A stretch of DNA of 37,896 nucleotides from Tannerellaceae bacterium (GTDB lineage: Bacteria; Bacteroidota; Bacteroidia; Bacteroidales; Tannerellaceae), in contig JAITRG010000043.1 in NCBI GenBank assembly GCA_031288515.1, positions 1-37,896 on the forward strand, in the 5' to 3' direction. A program made the position numbers and the translations under genes. Of this stretch, positions 17,835 through 26,585 are shown piece by piece (the first letter of the stretch is position 1; each line of letters starts with the position of its first letter). The notes beneath the pieces are model-generated. The model was not told the DNA's origin, ran no database searches, and worked only from the letters and a program-made list of their open reading frames with translations.

Positions 17835-18569
17835 ATGGAAGAAAAACTGAGAATTTTATTTTGCGAAGACGATGAGAACCTTGGTATGTTATTAAGAGAA
17901 TACCTGCAAGCGAAAGGTTATATCACCGATCTGTTCTCCGATGGAGAAGCCGGTTACAAAGGATTTACAAAAGGTAAATACGACCTCTGCGTACTTGATG
18001 TTATGATGCCGAAAAAAGACGGATTCACGTTGGCGCAGGAAATCCGCTCCATCAATCCCGATATACCTGTTATTTTCCTTACGGCAAAGACAATGAAAGA
18101 AGATATATTGGAAGGGTTCAAAATTGGCGCTGACGATTACCTGACGAAACCGTTCAGCATGGAAGAACTATTGCTCCGTATCGAAGCAATCCTTCGCCGC
18201 GTAAAAGGAAAGAAATTGAAAGATATCCCATTTTATAAACTGGGGAACTTCCTGTTCGATACCCAAAAACAAACGCTTTCCATTGGCGACAAAGCGACCA
18301 AGTTGACTACAAAAGAATGTGAACTGCTGAGCCTTCTTTGTGCGCATGCCAACGAAATACTGGAACGTAATTACGCGCTTAAAACAATCTGGGTAGATGA
18401 TAATTATTTCAATGCCCGCAGCATGGACGTGTACATTACCAAACTGCGCAAATTACTGAAAGACGATCCCTCCATTGAAATTATCAACATTCACGGAAAG
18501 GGTTATAAACTGATTACTCCTTCCGGAGAAGACCAGTCGGCCAAAGAAGAAGGAATGCAGATATTATAA
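17835..18569 (+). CDS. rprY: Response regulator RprY (OmpR family)
   Basis: A 244-residue DNA-binding response regulator that receives phosphate from RprX. The receiver domain (about 1-120) has the acidic pocket CEDDE, phospho-acceptor Asp55 in VLDVMMPKKDG, the Thr in FLTAKT and Lys in LTKPFS. The C-terminal winged helix (about 135-235) has the OmpR-type signature RSMDVYITKLRKLLKDD. It begins 2 bases after the rprX stop, so the two are translationally coupled, and a strong terminator ends the unit 9 bases after its stop. In related species the regulon includes stress and envelope genes. Confidence 0.95.
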   Translation: MEEKLRILFCEDDENLGMLLREYLQAKGYITDLFSDGEAGYKGFTKGKYDLCVLDVMMPKKDGFTLAQEIRSINPDIPVIFLTAKTMKEDILEGFKIGADDYLTKPFSMEELLLRIEAILRRVKGKKLKDIPFYKLGNFLFDTQKQTLSIGDKATKLTTKECELLSLLCAHANEILERNYALKTIWVDDNYFNARSMDVYITKLRKLLKDDPSIEIINIHGKGYKLITPSGEDQSAKEEGMQIL

Positions 18570-18577
18570 TAAAAAAC

Positions 18578-18615
18578 AAAAAGAGGGTGCGTCAAAAGTG
18601 GCGCATCCTCTTTTT
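18578..18615 (+). terminator. Strong terminator of rprXY
   Basis: A 14-pair stem, AAAAAGAGGGTGCG with CGCATCCTCTTTTT (18602-18615), one G-U pair, 10-base loop TCAAAAGTGG, ending in five T. A diverged relative with the same loop core is at 21189-21227 on the minus strand. Confidence 0.85.
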
Positions 18616-18625
18616 CCCGACTTCG

Positions 18626-18835
18626 TCATTGCATACCCCGGAAATTTTCGTCAAATAATCGTTCAATCGCTTCGTATCTTTTCAAGATAAGGGTTTTGGA
18701 TATGAGTGATTTGTTTAGAGGCAGAGATATCTGTATTGTTTTATAGTCTTAGCCATAGCCGGTACTTTGTCGACACTCAATCAGCACGGTATCGCCATTA
18801 TTAACCGGATAAAATTTCAATTTGTGATTGCTCAT
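18626..18835 (-). pseudogene. Remnant of a ComEC-like MBL-fold hydrolase
   Basis: A single frame of about 70 codons interrupted by one TAA (18749-18751). The first part, MSNHKLKFYPVNNGDTVLIEC, looks like the N-terminus of stand-alone metallo-beta-lactamase-fold hydrolases found in defence islands (strand followed by the G-D-T/S loop). The last part reads as a charged helix ending YEAIERLFDENFRGMQ. The middle, including the HxHxDH metal site, is absent. I infer a large internal deletion plus a nonsense mutation. The family call rests on about 20 residues. Confidence 0.4.
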
Positions 18836-18860
18836 ATTTTTGTTTTTAATTTATATTTAC

Positions 18861-19342
18861 TTAGTCTCGCATGTCGTTCAGCAAGACGTCAAATGCTTCG
18901 TGTACGTTTGTGTATGAACCATGCTCCGATTCAAAGCGCTTGGAACGTTCAATAGCCTGGTTTAACTTATCATTTGAACATAAATCCCGTACCCATTTTT
19001 CTTTTTCAAGAAATTGAGTTGTCTTTTCATAGTCATTGATGAATCTTTTCAGCGCTGTTTCGGCAGCTTTCGCATCCTTGAAATAACGGTTTGTATGTTC
19101 GTGATGAAGCAAAAACCAATATTCAATAGAAGGCAAACTATTGCAGAAAAGAAGATTCTTGTTTTTCCGATATTTGTTTTGAAGTTGCTCTAATTTCTTA
19201 CGCTCACTTTCGTTGGCTTAATAGTACAGTGAAAGCCCATTATTTTTTTAACATGCGAAAAATAATATTGCTCTGTTATCCCTTCTCCGACTATGTAAAT
19301 ACCGGATTTGGGTTCTCTTATTTTTTGTTTTCGTCCACCCAT
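18861..19342 (-). pseudogene. Broken RloB/AbiLii-like gene
   Basis: Two frames together resemble one RloB (PF13707) protein. The first frame starts at 19342: MGGRKQKIREPKSGIYIVGEGITEQYYFSHVKK, with the Toprim-like E-G-x-T-E motif, and stops at 19190. The second frame (open after about 19215, stop at 18861) reads LLFCNSLPSIEYWFLLHHEHTNRYF and continues to the normal RloB C-terminus LNDMRD. The central segment that should hold the Asp-x-Asp metal site is missing, so there is an internal deletion plus a frameshift. The ATG is 5 bases after the AAA ATPase stop, the usual arrangement of RloA-RloB and AbiL pairs. The nuclease-like partner of the system should therefore be inactive. Confidence 0.75.
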
Positions 19343-19347
19343 GATTC

Positions 19348-20637
19348 TTAAACATTTGGCGTGGCTCCGAATTTACCATACTTGTATGCCTTTTGCAAAG
19401 AACTAATACGGTTAACCCCTTTGAAATCGGCCAAAGAATATAATTCTGTAGAACCGCTTTCTTTTTTATTGGTAAACCAAATACTATCCTTTCTAAGCAA
19501 ATCATCTTCTTCCAAAAGCCCGTCATAATGGGTTGTTAAGAGTAGTTGAGATTGTCCTTTCTGTTTGAAAAAATCTTCGATAATGAATTCAACCAGTCGC
19601 GGATGCAGGGAGGATTCAATTTCATCGATGGCTAAAAATGCATTTGCTTCTATCGTTTTGTGAATTACTCCAGACAATCCAAATGTGCGTAAAGTTCCTT
19701 GAGATTGATGATTTTTCTGCAATTTATAAAACGCTTCCTTTCCATCTATATTCTTAATACAATGCTCAAACTCTGTTTTTGTTAACTTGATTATTTTTTC
19801 CTTTTTCAATCGCTCCTTCTCATCGTTAGGGACATCTTCTACTTCATTTAACAGGAAAGATATCATATCTTCTGATACATTTTCTTTTATAATTTCAGTA
19901 TCGACATTTGAAATATTAAAATCAGCCCGACGAAGAAAATTTAAAATATACTCTTTTGTTTCTTGATTTTTTGAGATGGCTGTTTCCGCATAACTTACCA
20001 GTCCTGTATTTGGCTCTATACATGGTAAATTATAATGATGCTTTATCCATTTAACCACGGCGTCTATTTCAGGAATAGCGACATTAACTTGATTATATGC
20101 AGATAGAACAGACATATTGACTAAACACTTTATGGAAATTTCATCTTTTGCAGTTTGGCCAATTTTAACTCTCTTTGGATTAAATGTGATTTCAGAGATT
20201 TCATTATTTAACACTCGGTCGAAAATCAAGGCTGGCTGTGTCCCTGGGTATATATATAGTTTTTCTGAAATCACTTTTCTTTTCTCCAGCTCAAGAGAGT
20301 ACATATATTTTACTTCCTCAATATAAAAAACCAATGAAAATTCAGACGGTTCTTCAGGAGTATGCTTATCTAATAAAAATGGCATAACGCCAGTAGATTT
20401 ATCCTTACTCTCAGGTTTGTTGAACCAAAAATGTCGAAGAAACTCAAAAGCTTCTATCAGGTTACTTTTTCCTGATGCATTTGCTCCATACACAACTGCC
20501 AATCTTAATATACGGAGATTGGGAGCCACTTCCACAACCTGATAATCTTCAAAAGACTTATCTTTTGTGGCTTCAAAGCTGAATGTCACTTCGTCTTTGA
20601 ACGATAAAAAGTTCTTTATTTTTAATTCGAGTATCAT
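19348..20637 (-). CDS. AAA_15-type ATPase, RloA/AbiLi-like
   Basis: A 429-residue SMC/RecF-like ATPase. Walker A is GANASGKS (51-58), the ABC-like signature region is SQGTLRTFGLSG (about 312-323), Walker B is FLAIDEIESSLHP (334-345), and the H-loop is LLLTTHYDGLL. The C-terminus GKFGATPNV is the family's usual end, so the gene looks complete. ATPases of this type pair with a Toprim or RloB effector in anti-phage systems (AbiL, PARIS-like). Its partner here is broken, so the ATPase may be a leftover or retain another role. The codons are more A/T-rich than in the flanking genes, consistent with transfer. Confidence 0.88.
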   Translation of the reverse strand: MILELKIKNFLSFKDEVTFSFEATKDKSFEDYQVVEVAPNLRILRLAVVYGANASGKSNLIEAFEFLRHFWFNKPESKDKSTGVMPFLLDKHTPEEPSEFSLVFYIEEVKYMYSLELEKRKVISEKLYIYPGTQPALIFDRVLNNEISEITFNPKRVKIGQTAKDEISIKCLVNMSVLSAYNQVNVAIPEIDAVVKWIKHHYNLPCIEPNTGLVSYAETAISKNQETKEYILNFLRRADFNISNVDTEIIKENVSEDMISFLLNEVEDVPNDEKERLKKEKIIKLTKTEFEHCIKNIDGKEAFYKLQKNHQSQGTLRTFGLSGVIHKTIEANAFLAIDEIESSLHPRLVEFIIEDFFKQKGQSQLLLTTHYDGLLEEDDLLRKDSIWFTNKKESGSTELYSLADFKGVNRISSLQKAYKYGKFGATPNV

Positions 20638-20645
20638 CTTATTTA

Positions 20646-20867
20646 CTATTTAGTTTTATATTTATTCATGTAAACTCTCATGTAATCTTCACCCATTCTT
20701 TGTTGATAATGAAAAGTCAAAACAAGACGAATACTGCAAATACTCCCAGTAACCCCTAATCTTGTATGCTTATTAGTAATGCCCATGCCTTCATTCCCCG
20801 CAGGCAACAGGACTATTGTACATGGATATATCCTTGCTTTAAGCGAATACGTATCAAATTTTATCAA
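20646..20867 (-). pseudogene. Doubtful ORF before the ATPase, possible decayed small membrane gene
   Basis: A 73-codon frame from a TTG, ending 8 bases before the ATPase start. The first 23 residues, IKFDTYSLKARIYPCTIVLLPA after the start, resemble the beginning of small membrane proteins often found in Bacteroidetes defence loci. The remainder does not continue as a membrane protein and looks like scrambled or deleted sequence. A TATTTTTG -7 box lies at 20876-20883, almost on top of the start. It may be a decayed first gene of the ATPase operon or chance. Confidence 0.25.
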
Positions 20868-21188
20868 TTTTTCTGCAAAAATACAGAATAAAATTCAAAT
20901 AAACAGATTTTATTCGTCAAATTTTCCCATAAAAATCAAATACAGAAAATACAAGGATAAAATCATGGATTCTACTTTCCTCTTTATAGTAAATACCGTA
21001 GATTCCCTTCTCTTTGATCCGTTCTAATTGCTCCAATTTTAAAATGAACAATAAACTAATTATTGATATATTTCCCGTAGCCATGAGTGTCTGTGCTATC
21101 TTAGGCCAACGGTTATTTCGGGAGGAAATGTGCTATAAAAAGACGTCTTTCAGGTATTTTGTAAGCTACGGTCGTTTCTCCTGCTTGA
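20868..21188. other. A/T-rich gene-free stretch
   Basis: No supported gene. Short frames on both strands, such as a plus-strand one from 21044 beginning MNNKLIIDIF, have no recognisable family. The composition and broken frames fit degraded sequence at the left border of the PD40 gene's downstream region. Confidence 0.5.
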
Positions 21189-21227
21189 AAAAAGAGAGAG
21201 TGCACTTTTGATACGCCCTTTCTTTTT
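21189..21227 (-). terminator. Terminator-like element downstream of the PD40 gene
   Basis: Read on the minus strand it begins AAAAAGAAAGGGCG, has the loop core TCAAAAGTG and ends CTCTCTCTTTTTT. It is recognisably related to the rprXY terminator but with a weaker stem. It lies 12 bases after the stop of the PD40 gene. Confidence 0.55.
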
Positions 21228-21239
21228 GGCGGATTATAT

Positions 21240-22709
21240 TCATTTTATTTCAGCAAACGAAACGTCTATTCCCTTTTCTTTTTTGACTGTTTGTCCGATC
21301 CGATATCCTTGTTCTTTTACTTTTCCGGTTATAAATTCCGGTATATTATACGATTTCATGAAATCATGATAGAAGCTCGCCTTTTTCTGTGGGACAAGGA
21401 AAGGTTTTCCTGCCTGTCCGCCGGCGTCCATATAAGCAATATACAGGCGGGTATACAAACCATCCAGGCGACGGCTGCCGAATACGACCCAGCGGCTGTT
21501 GCTGCTCCATGAATGATAGCTTTCCACATCCTTACTATTGGCTGTTTCCAATGGGAAATGTTTTCCCGAAGCAAGCGCTATCAACCACAAATCCGCGTCT
21601 TTATGCCAAATAGAGAAGTTGCCGTAAGCGGCTTTTGTGTACATAAGGTAGTTGCCGTCGGGCGAAACACGGGGGAATGAAACGCTCATCCCATTTTCCT
21701 CTGCATGAAATAAGGTATCTGCGACCGTGCCGAACCGGCGGGTTTCCGGGTCGAAAGCAATCGAACAAAGGCTGTATTTCACTTCTGTAAATTCATCGGG
21801 CATAGCGCATGTATCGGCAGTACAGAAATAAAGCGTTCTGCCGTCGGGCGAAAAGGCAGGGAACGTTTCCATCCGGCCTTCGGAAAACAGCGAAGGCGTT
21901 GTGATGATTTCATGTTTCTCCATATCGTATACCACTACATCCGACTTATAATCGTATACTTCCACACGGTTCCGGTTATTCATATGAAAAGCCTGTTTCG
22001 TGTCGTTTACCGAAAAAGCGATATACCGCCCGCCGGGATGCCAGGAAGGATAGACTAATGCAGACATGGTCTGGGCTGTTTTTGTATTTAACCGCTCTGC
22101 CTTATCCCCGTCCAGCAAAACGGTACTCCCTAAAGAGCCACGGATATGAAACAGCATTTTCCCGGGGTTTTGCATGCAAAACGAATGGCAGTTCATGCAG
22201 TTATTGTCTGTCATCTTATTTTCGATAATCGGGCTTTGGGCGTAGTTTTCAAGATTCCGTTGATAGATACCCATCTGGTTCCATAACTCATAGCCCGGCT
22301 CTATCAGCCGGTAAGCGATATAAGGGTCTACCGGTTCCGGCGCGACAGACAACTGAAAAGGAAGATATCCTGTCCATTTCCCGTCTTTCTTAATCATAAT
22401 CTTTACATGAATAGCGCCGCCTTTCGATTGTTGCAGGAATTTTCTCCATTCCGAAACCGGAAACGTAAATTGTTCCTTGCCTGCTTTTACTTCCCATTCC
22501 TTATCGCTACAGAAAAAAACGGCATACGCCTCGTCATACGCCGTGGCCAATGCAAAATTCAATGGGGCGATATTAGGCGGAATGGTACAACCGGTATAAT
22601 CAGGGAACAGCTCCGGCAATTGATTCAGTTCTTCATCCACCTTAACCGGAGAATGAGAACAGGCTCCCGATAAGAACAAGGCAAGCAGGCAGAGTAGTTG
22701 ATTACGCAT
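21240..22709 (-). CDS. PD40 (TolB-like) beta-propeller lipoprotein with a CxxCH motif
   Basis: A 489-residue predicted lipoprotein (lipobox LSGAC, Cys17). The N-terminal 130 residues form a beta-rich domain; then comes CMNCH at 171-175, the signature of covalent haem c attachment, followed by SFCMQNPGKMLFHIRG. The C-terminal 300 residues contain PD40/WD40-like blades such as YPSWHPGGRYIAFSVND, FPAFSPDGRTLYFCT and FPRVSPDGNYLMYTK, typical of TolB propellers. It starts 6 bases after the stop of the DUF6057-type gene. Whether haem is really bound is uncertain because no distal ligand can be assigned. A role in surface glycan or periplasmic binding is possible; function unknown. Confidence 0.88.
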   Translation of the reverse strand: MRNQLLCLLALFLSGACSHSPVKVDEELNQLPELFPDYTGCTIPPNIAPLNFALATAYDEAYAVFFCSDKEWEVKAGKEQFTFPVSEWRKFLQQSKGGAIHVKIMIKKDGKWTGYLPFQLSVAPEPVDPYIAYRLIEPGYELWNQMGIYQRNLENYAQSPIIENKMTDNNCMNCHSFCMQNPGKMLFHIRGSLGSTVLLDGDKAERLNTKTAQTMSALVYPSWHPGGRYIAFSVNDTKQAFHMNNRNRVEVYDYKSDVVVYDMEKHEIITTPSLFSEGRMETFPAFSPDGRTLYFCTADTCAMPDEFTEVKYSLCSIAFDPETRRFGTVADTLFHAEENGMSVSFPRVSPDGNYLMYTKAAYGNFSIWHKDADLWLIALASGKHFPLETANSKDVESYHSWSSNSRWVVFGSRRLDGLYTRLYIAYMDAGGQAGKPFLVPQKKASFYHDFMKSYNIPEFITGKVKEQGYRIGQTVKKEKGIDVSFAEIK

Positions 22710-22715
22710 ACGTTT

Positions 22716-24476
22716 CTATTTAAACATAAAATAACACCAATAGGTATCTCCAAACAAGCGGATCGCTTCGGCTACAGGCGGATTTTCCCGGTTTGTTTTT
22801 ATCAACCTCTTAAAGTCGGCAAATCTCCGGATAATAGATTCGGAAACATTGTAATGATTCCACATTTCAGGATTCGCTTCGTAAAGTATAATAACGGCTT
22901 CCTGGAAAGAAACAGGCAAAGAAGGTAATACATCCGTAGTATAATAATTGTTCATCAGGTTTTCAAATGCGTTTAAATTTTTCATCAACAAATAGCCCAC
23001 TCCAACATATTCAATCGCATTACGATTCGCCGGGTATTGTTCGGCTACCGACAGCAAATCTTTCTCTACCCAATCCGGGTTTGATAAATAATTCGTTTCC
23101 GGTAATCCTTTGCGTTTCTCTCCTAACACAACATCTTTCTCTACTTCTGCATCATTATAAAGAAATTTACGATGCTCCTTCGCCCAATCCGAATAATAGA
23201 ATGTTTTATCCAATATATCCAGGTATTTCTCCGCAACAGGATATTCGCCATAAATCAAATTCGTTTGTACCAATCGTTGTAACATGCGCGGATTTCCATA
23301 TCCTAATGAACTGACATAACTTTCAAAGGCTTTCTCCTGCGCTATGGCAACCGTACCTGCCGTAAAATGCACATCGCTCAATAATGTAGACGCCGGAGCC
23401 GTCTTATTCCAGGGAATAAACAATCCTTGCACGTCCCGTTGATCGAAAGTAAAGGCTTTATCGGCCAACGTTCCTTTTTCGGCTAACGCCATATTCAGAT
23501 AACAGAGATAAAGATAATTATTCAGGCGGCCTTCGCAGTTTTCAATCACTTTGTCCCATTGCCGTGTCCGGGTATAATAATCCAACTGTTTAAGTTTAAT
23601 CGATTTCGTGTTGTTATTATAGGCTGGAATACTAATCCATGATAAGCCAATAATCAACAATACCTGCATCGCATCCGTCCTAATCCGCGTTTTCTTTTTC
23701 TTCGGCTCCCTGCCCCGGAGTAAACAGGCGCCCGCTAATATAACGGGCAACGCAATCCATGAAAAATAAATACAGAAGGGAGCCGCTAACCTTGTATGAA
23801 AATAAATGTCCGGAAGAAATGCAAATTTATATTCGCTCACTATCGCAACGCGCACATTTACCCAAGCAATAATTACGGCCTCCAGTACCGCCGGCAGCAT
23901 CCAATACCAGCCACGGGTACGGTTCAGCGCCTCCCACAAAAAGACGCAAAAAGCATAAAGGCATGCGACAGGCCCTCCCAGCCAAAAAAGGAACGGCACA
24001 ACAAGAACCGCCATCAACAACCGATACCTGAAAGCGGTGACGGAAAGATAGAGATAAATAAACAAAAGCAAAAAAACAAACGCCACCGTCCCCTGTATCC
24101 GGTAATTAAAATCAAAGTGCATAAACAGCAGAGACAGAACCGGTAAGAAGTAAAACAGGTACAAAGAAAAAGCCGGCGCAATCCGCTTGCAAATAAGAGC
24201 CGTCAGCGCCCCCGCGCCGGTAAGCAGCAAAGCCGTTATAACCGCGCCAACATAAGGCACGATAAAAAACTGCACCAGAAATTCCCCAACGAGCAAAGCC
24301 GCCCCTCCCGGGAGCATAATCCTCTCTCCAATATAGGAACCGGAAAACAGGAACAACTGATTTTGCTCGATAAAAAGAAAATGATACGCATTCGTTCCCT
24401 GTAAGAACAACGCCAGCGCAATAAACAAAAAGCATCCAAAAAGAGCCATCCTGTATTTCATGATATCAGCAACCAT
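22716..24476 (-). CDS. DUF6057-type multi-pass membrane protein with a TPR-like tail
   Basis: A 586-residue protein. The N-terminal half (about 1-285) has roughly ten hydrophobic helices. The C-terminal half is soluble and alpha-helical with degenerate tetratricopeptide-like repeats, including IENCEGRLNNYLYLCYLN and LVQTNLIYGEYPVAEKYLD. This architecture is that of the Bacteroidales family annotated DUF6057. An ATG at 24461 (MKYRMALFG) is an alternative and perhaps better start. It is co-oriented with, and 6 bases from, the PD40 lipoprotein gene, so the two probably act together at the envelope. Biochemical role unknown. Confidence 0.85.
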   Translation of the reverse strand: MVADIMKYRMALFGCFLFIALALFLQGTNAYHFLFIEQNQLFLFSGSYIGERIMLPGGAALLVGEFLVQFFIVPYVGAVITALLLTGAGALTALICKRIAPAFSLYLFYFLPVLSLLFMHFDFNYRIQGTVAFVFLLLFIYLYLSVTAFRYRLLMAVLVVPFLFWLGGPVACLYAFCVFLWEALNRTRGWYWMLPAVLEAVIIAWVNVRVAIVSEYKFAFLPDIYFHTRLAAPFCIYFSWIALPVILAGACLLRGREPKKKKTRIRTDAMQVLLIIGLSWISIPAYNNNTKSIKLKQLDYYTRTRQWDKVIENCEGRLNNYLYLCYLNMALAEKGTLADKAFTFDQRDVQGLFIPWNKTAPASTLLSDVHFTAGTVAIAQEKAFESYVSSLGYGNPRMLQRLVQTNLIYGEYPVAEKYLDILDKTFYYSDWAKEHRKFLYNDAEVEKDVVLGEKRKGLPETNYLSNPDWVEKDLLSVAEQYPANRNAIEYVGVGYLLMKNLNAFENLMNNYYTTDVLPSLPVSFQEAVIILYEANPEMWNHYNVSESIIRRFADFKRLIKTNRENPPVAEAIRLFGDTYWCYFMFK

Positions 24477-24663
24477 CTGTCCAAATCAATTGTAGAACAA
24501 ACGTACAGAAAAAAGTTCAATAATAAAAACGGCAACTCTATTATCCAAACTCTCTGCCCGTTTCATCACTGCTTTATAATGTCAATGTCGCTGAATTGTT
24601 CGTGTCGAGTAAGATTTTCGGCAGAAAGGTTATACCTGCTATGGGTTAATTGTAAATCATCTG

Positions 24664-24671
24664 TATATTTG
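24664..24671 (+). promoter_or_regulatory. -7 promoter box for the KdsB-like gene
   Basis: TATATTTG, exact TAnnTTTG, 43 bases before the ATG at 24715. Confidence 0.6.
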
Positions 24672-24714
24672 CGGCGCTTCTGTTGGGGAGCATACATCAA
24701 AAGATATAAAAGTA

Positions 24715-25542
24715 ATGGGAGAGACAAAAGTATTGATCGTTATTCCGGCCAGATATGCCAGCACGAGGCTTCCGGCAAAGCCTTTGCAACTTATCAAGGG
24801 GAAACCGATGATTCAACGGGTAGCCGAAATAGCCGCCTTTGTATGTAAACAAAATGACGCTTGCAGTTATGTGGTAGCTACAGACCATCCGGCCATTGAA
24901 GAGTTCTGTAAGAAGCGTCATATCAAGGCGCTGATGACGTCTGAAACATGCCGGAATGGTACGGAAAGGTGTTGGGAAGCGGTAAACAAACGGGACGACA
25001 AACCGCAATTGATCATTAATCTGCAAGGGGATAACCCGCTCTGCCCTCCCTGGATTCTGCAAAACCTCATTGACGAATGGATGCAGGATAAGTCGGCGGA
25101 CGTTTATACGCCTTGCGTCTTATTAGACTGGGTAGCTTACGACAAAATGGCGGAAGCTAAAAAGGCTACGCCTTATTCCGGAACGACTGTATTGACCGAC
25201 AGTAAAAATTATGCGCTTGCTTTTTCAAAAAGCATTCTTCCAGCCATACGAAAGCCGGAAGAAGCCAGGAGAACCCATCCGGAAAAGAGCCCGGCGCGCC
25301 GTCATATCGGACTGTACGCTTATACCTGTGAGGCTTTAGAAACGTATTTTTCCCTGGAAGAATCCATCTACGAAAAAGGGTATATAGAAGGGTTAGAGCA
25401 AATGAGGTTTCTGTACAACGGGCTTAAAATAAAAATGGTCGACGTTGATTATCACGGGCGGGAAACAACAAACGGCGTAGATTCGCCAGAAGATATACTG
25501 AGGGTAGAAGCCATCATCAATCGATACGGCGAACTAATCTGA
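24715..25542 (+). CDS. KdsB-like cytidylyltransferase
   Basis: A 275-residue nucleotidyltransferase of the CMP-KDO synthetase group, which activates a 3-deoxy-octulosonate-type sugar with CTP. Matches to KdsB are IPARYASTRLPAKP (10-23), NGTERCWEA in place of the usual SGTDR/SGTER, QGDNP (104-108) where most KdsB have QGDEP, HIGLYAYTCE, IEGLEQMR, and NGVDSPEDILRVE near the end. Both metal-ligand Asp residues (QGD and GVD) are kept. It is about 25 residues longer than usual KdsB. The altered motif suggests a divergent paralogue acting on a related sugar acid. It is followed 35 bases later by a histidine phosphatase gene. Confidence 0.85.
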   Translation: MGETKVLIVIPARYASTRLPAKPLQLIKGKPMIQRVAEIAAFVCKQNDACSYVVATDHPAIEEFCKKRHIKALMTSETCRNGTERCWEAVNKRDDKPQLIINLQGDNPLCPPWILQNLIDEWMQDKSADVYTPCVLLDWVAYDKMAEAKKATPYSGTTVLTDSKNYALAFSKSILPAIRKPEEARRTHPEKSPARRHIGLYAYTCEALETYFSLEESIYEKGYIEGLEQMRFLYNGLKIKMVDVDYHGRETTNGVDSPEDILRVEAIINRYGELI

Positions 25543-25577
25543 TTAATCATGTAATATCACAGAAGCAGCTATAAATC

Positions 25578-26219
25578 ATGCGAACTAAAATCATAATCGC
25601 CCGCCACGGAAACACTTTCCGCCCGGGAGAAACGCCTACCAGGGTAGGCGCCGGAACAGACCTGCCGTTAGTAGAAGCGGAAAAGGGAAAAAGTATCGGG
25701 CTTTATTTAAAAGAACACGGATTAATCCCTCATAAACTATATTCATCTCCATTGAAGAGATGCCTCGAAACGGCCGGATTAGCGATAAAGGCGATGAATA
25801 TCAAAACGGATATTTCTATATTAAACGGCTTTACGGAAATAGATTATGGCGTAGACGAGAATAAAACCGAAGAAGAAGTTATGCTTCGATTAGGAAACGG
25901 CAATATCGAAAATGGAAGGATCATTATCGATGAGTGGAATAAAAAGGCCATTGTTCCCGATGGCTGGAAAGCAAATCCCCGACAAATCATTAAGATTTGG
26001 GAGGATTTCGCTGAAAAAGAAGTTCCCCCCCGCCAAACGGTTTTATTAGTTACTTCTAATGGCGTCATACGGTTTGCCCCCTGCTTAACCGGAAACTTTG
26101 AACGGTTTTCGCAGGAGCATGATCTGAAGGTAGCAACCGGAGGCCTGTGTATCTTTGAGAAAGAAGACAGGGAACCTTTCTGGACTTGTACGGCGTGGAA
26201 TATAAAGCCTTACAGGTAA
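25578..26219 (+). CDS. Histidine phosphatase-superfamily protein lacking the second His
   Basis: A 213-residue phosphoglycerate-mutase-like protein. The N-terminal RHG catalytic motif (Arg9, His10, Gly11) and the YSSPLKRCLETA segment are typical. The second catalytic His normally lies in a SHGGVIR motif, but here the aligned segment is VTSNGVIRF with Asn161 in its place. The acidic segment GFTEIDYGVDE supplies the usual catalytic Glu region. The change could lower activity or mark a specialised subfamily. Pairing with the cytidylyltransferase suggests removal of phosphate from a sugar-acid precursor, which is an inference. Confidence 0.85.
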   Translation: MRTKIIIARHGNTFRPGETPTRVGAGTDLPLVEAEKGKSIGLYLKEHGLIPHKLYSSPLKRCLETAGLAIKAMNIKTDISILNGFTEIDYGVDENKTEEEVMLRLGNGNIENGRIIIDEWNKKAIVPDGWKANPRQIIKIWEDFAEKEVPPRQTVLLVTSNGVIRFAPCLTGNFERFSQEHDLKVATGGLCIFEKEDREPFWTCTAWNIKPYR

Positions 26220-26252
26220 AAAGGTTTCTCTTTCATTATTCGCGGATCCCGT

Positions 26253-26585
26253 TTATACTAAGGACGTCAAAAACTGCGTGAAATCAGTTATGTCTTCACT
26301 CGCACTGGCTTTTTCCAAAGCAGTCATATATTCTTTCCTTCTTTCAACCGAAATAACAGTCCAGTTGTAACCGCCGGAAATAAGCATGGCATTTATCAGG
26401 AATCGGGCAATGCGACCATTGTCATCCATATATGGGTGGATATATACAAAAATGAAATGACCTAACACAGCTCTAACTCTTGCATCCTGCTCATTTTTCA
26501 ACAGTTCGAATAATACCGGCATTGCCTCTCTTACAGCATCCGGATGTTTTGTTTCGGGAAAACAGGCAATGCATTCTATTCCACA
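26253..26585 (-). pseudogene. C-terminal remnant of a Fic-family protein
   Basis: The frame reads ETKHPDAVREAMPVLFELL, then the Fic core FIFVYIHPYMDDNGRIARF and YNWTVISVERRKEYM to a normal Fic C-terminus. Fic domains transfer AMP or other groups to proteins; the motif is normally HPFxDGNGR, and here the Gly is replaced by Asp (MDDNGR). The frame is closed upstream by a TAA at 26586-26588, there is no start codon before the core other than the ATG at 26522, and the N-terminal part of Fic proteins is absent. It is therefore a truncated gene. Confidence 0.7.

Noticed and set aside
20779-21211. Plus-strand ORFs of 65-82 codons opposite the ATPase upstream region
   Set aside because: No ribosome sites or recognisable families; composition fits degraded A/T-rich DNA.
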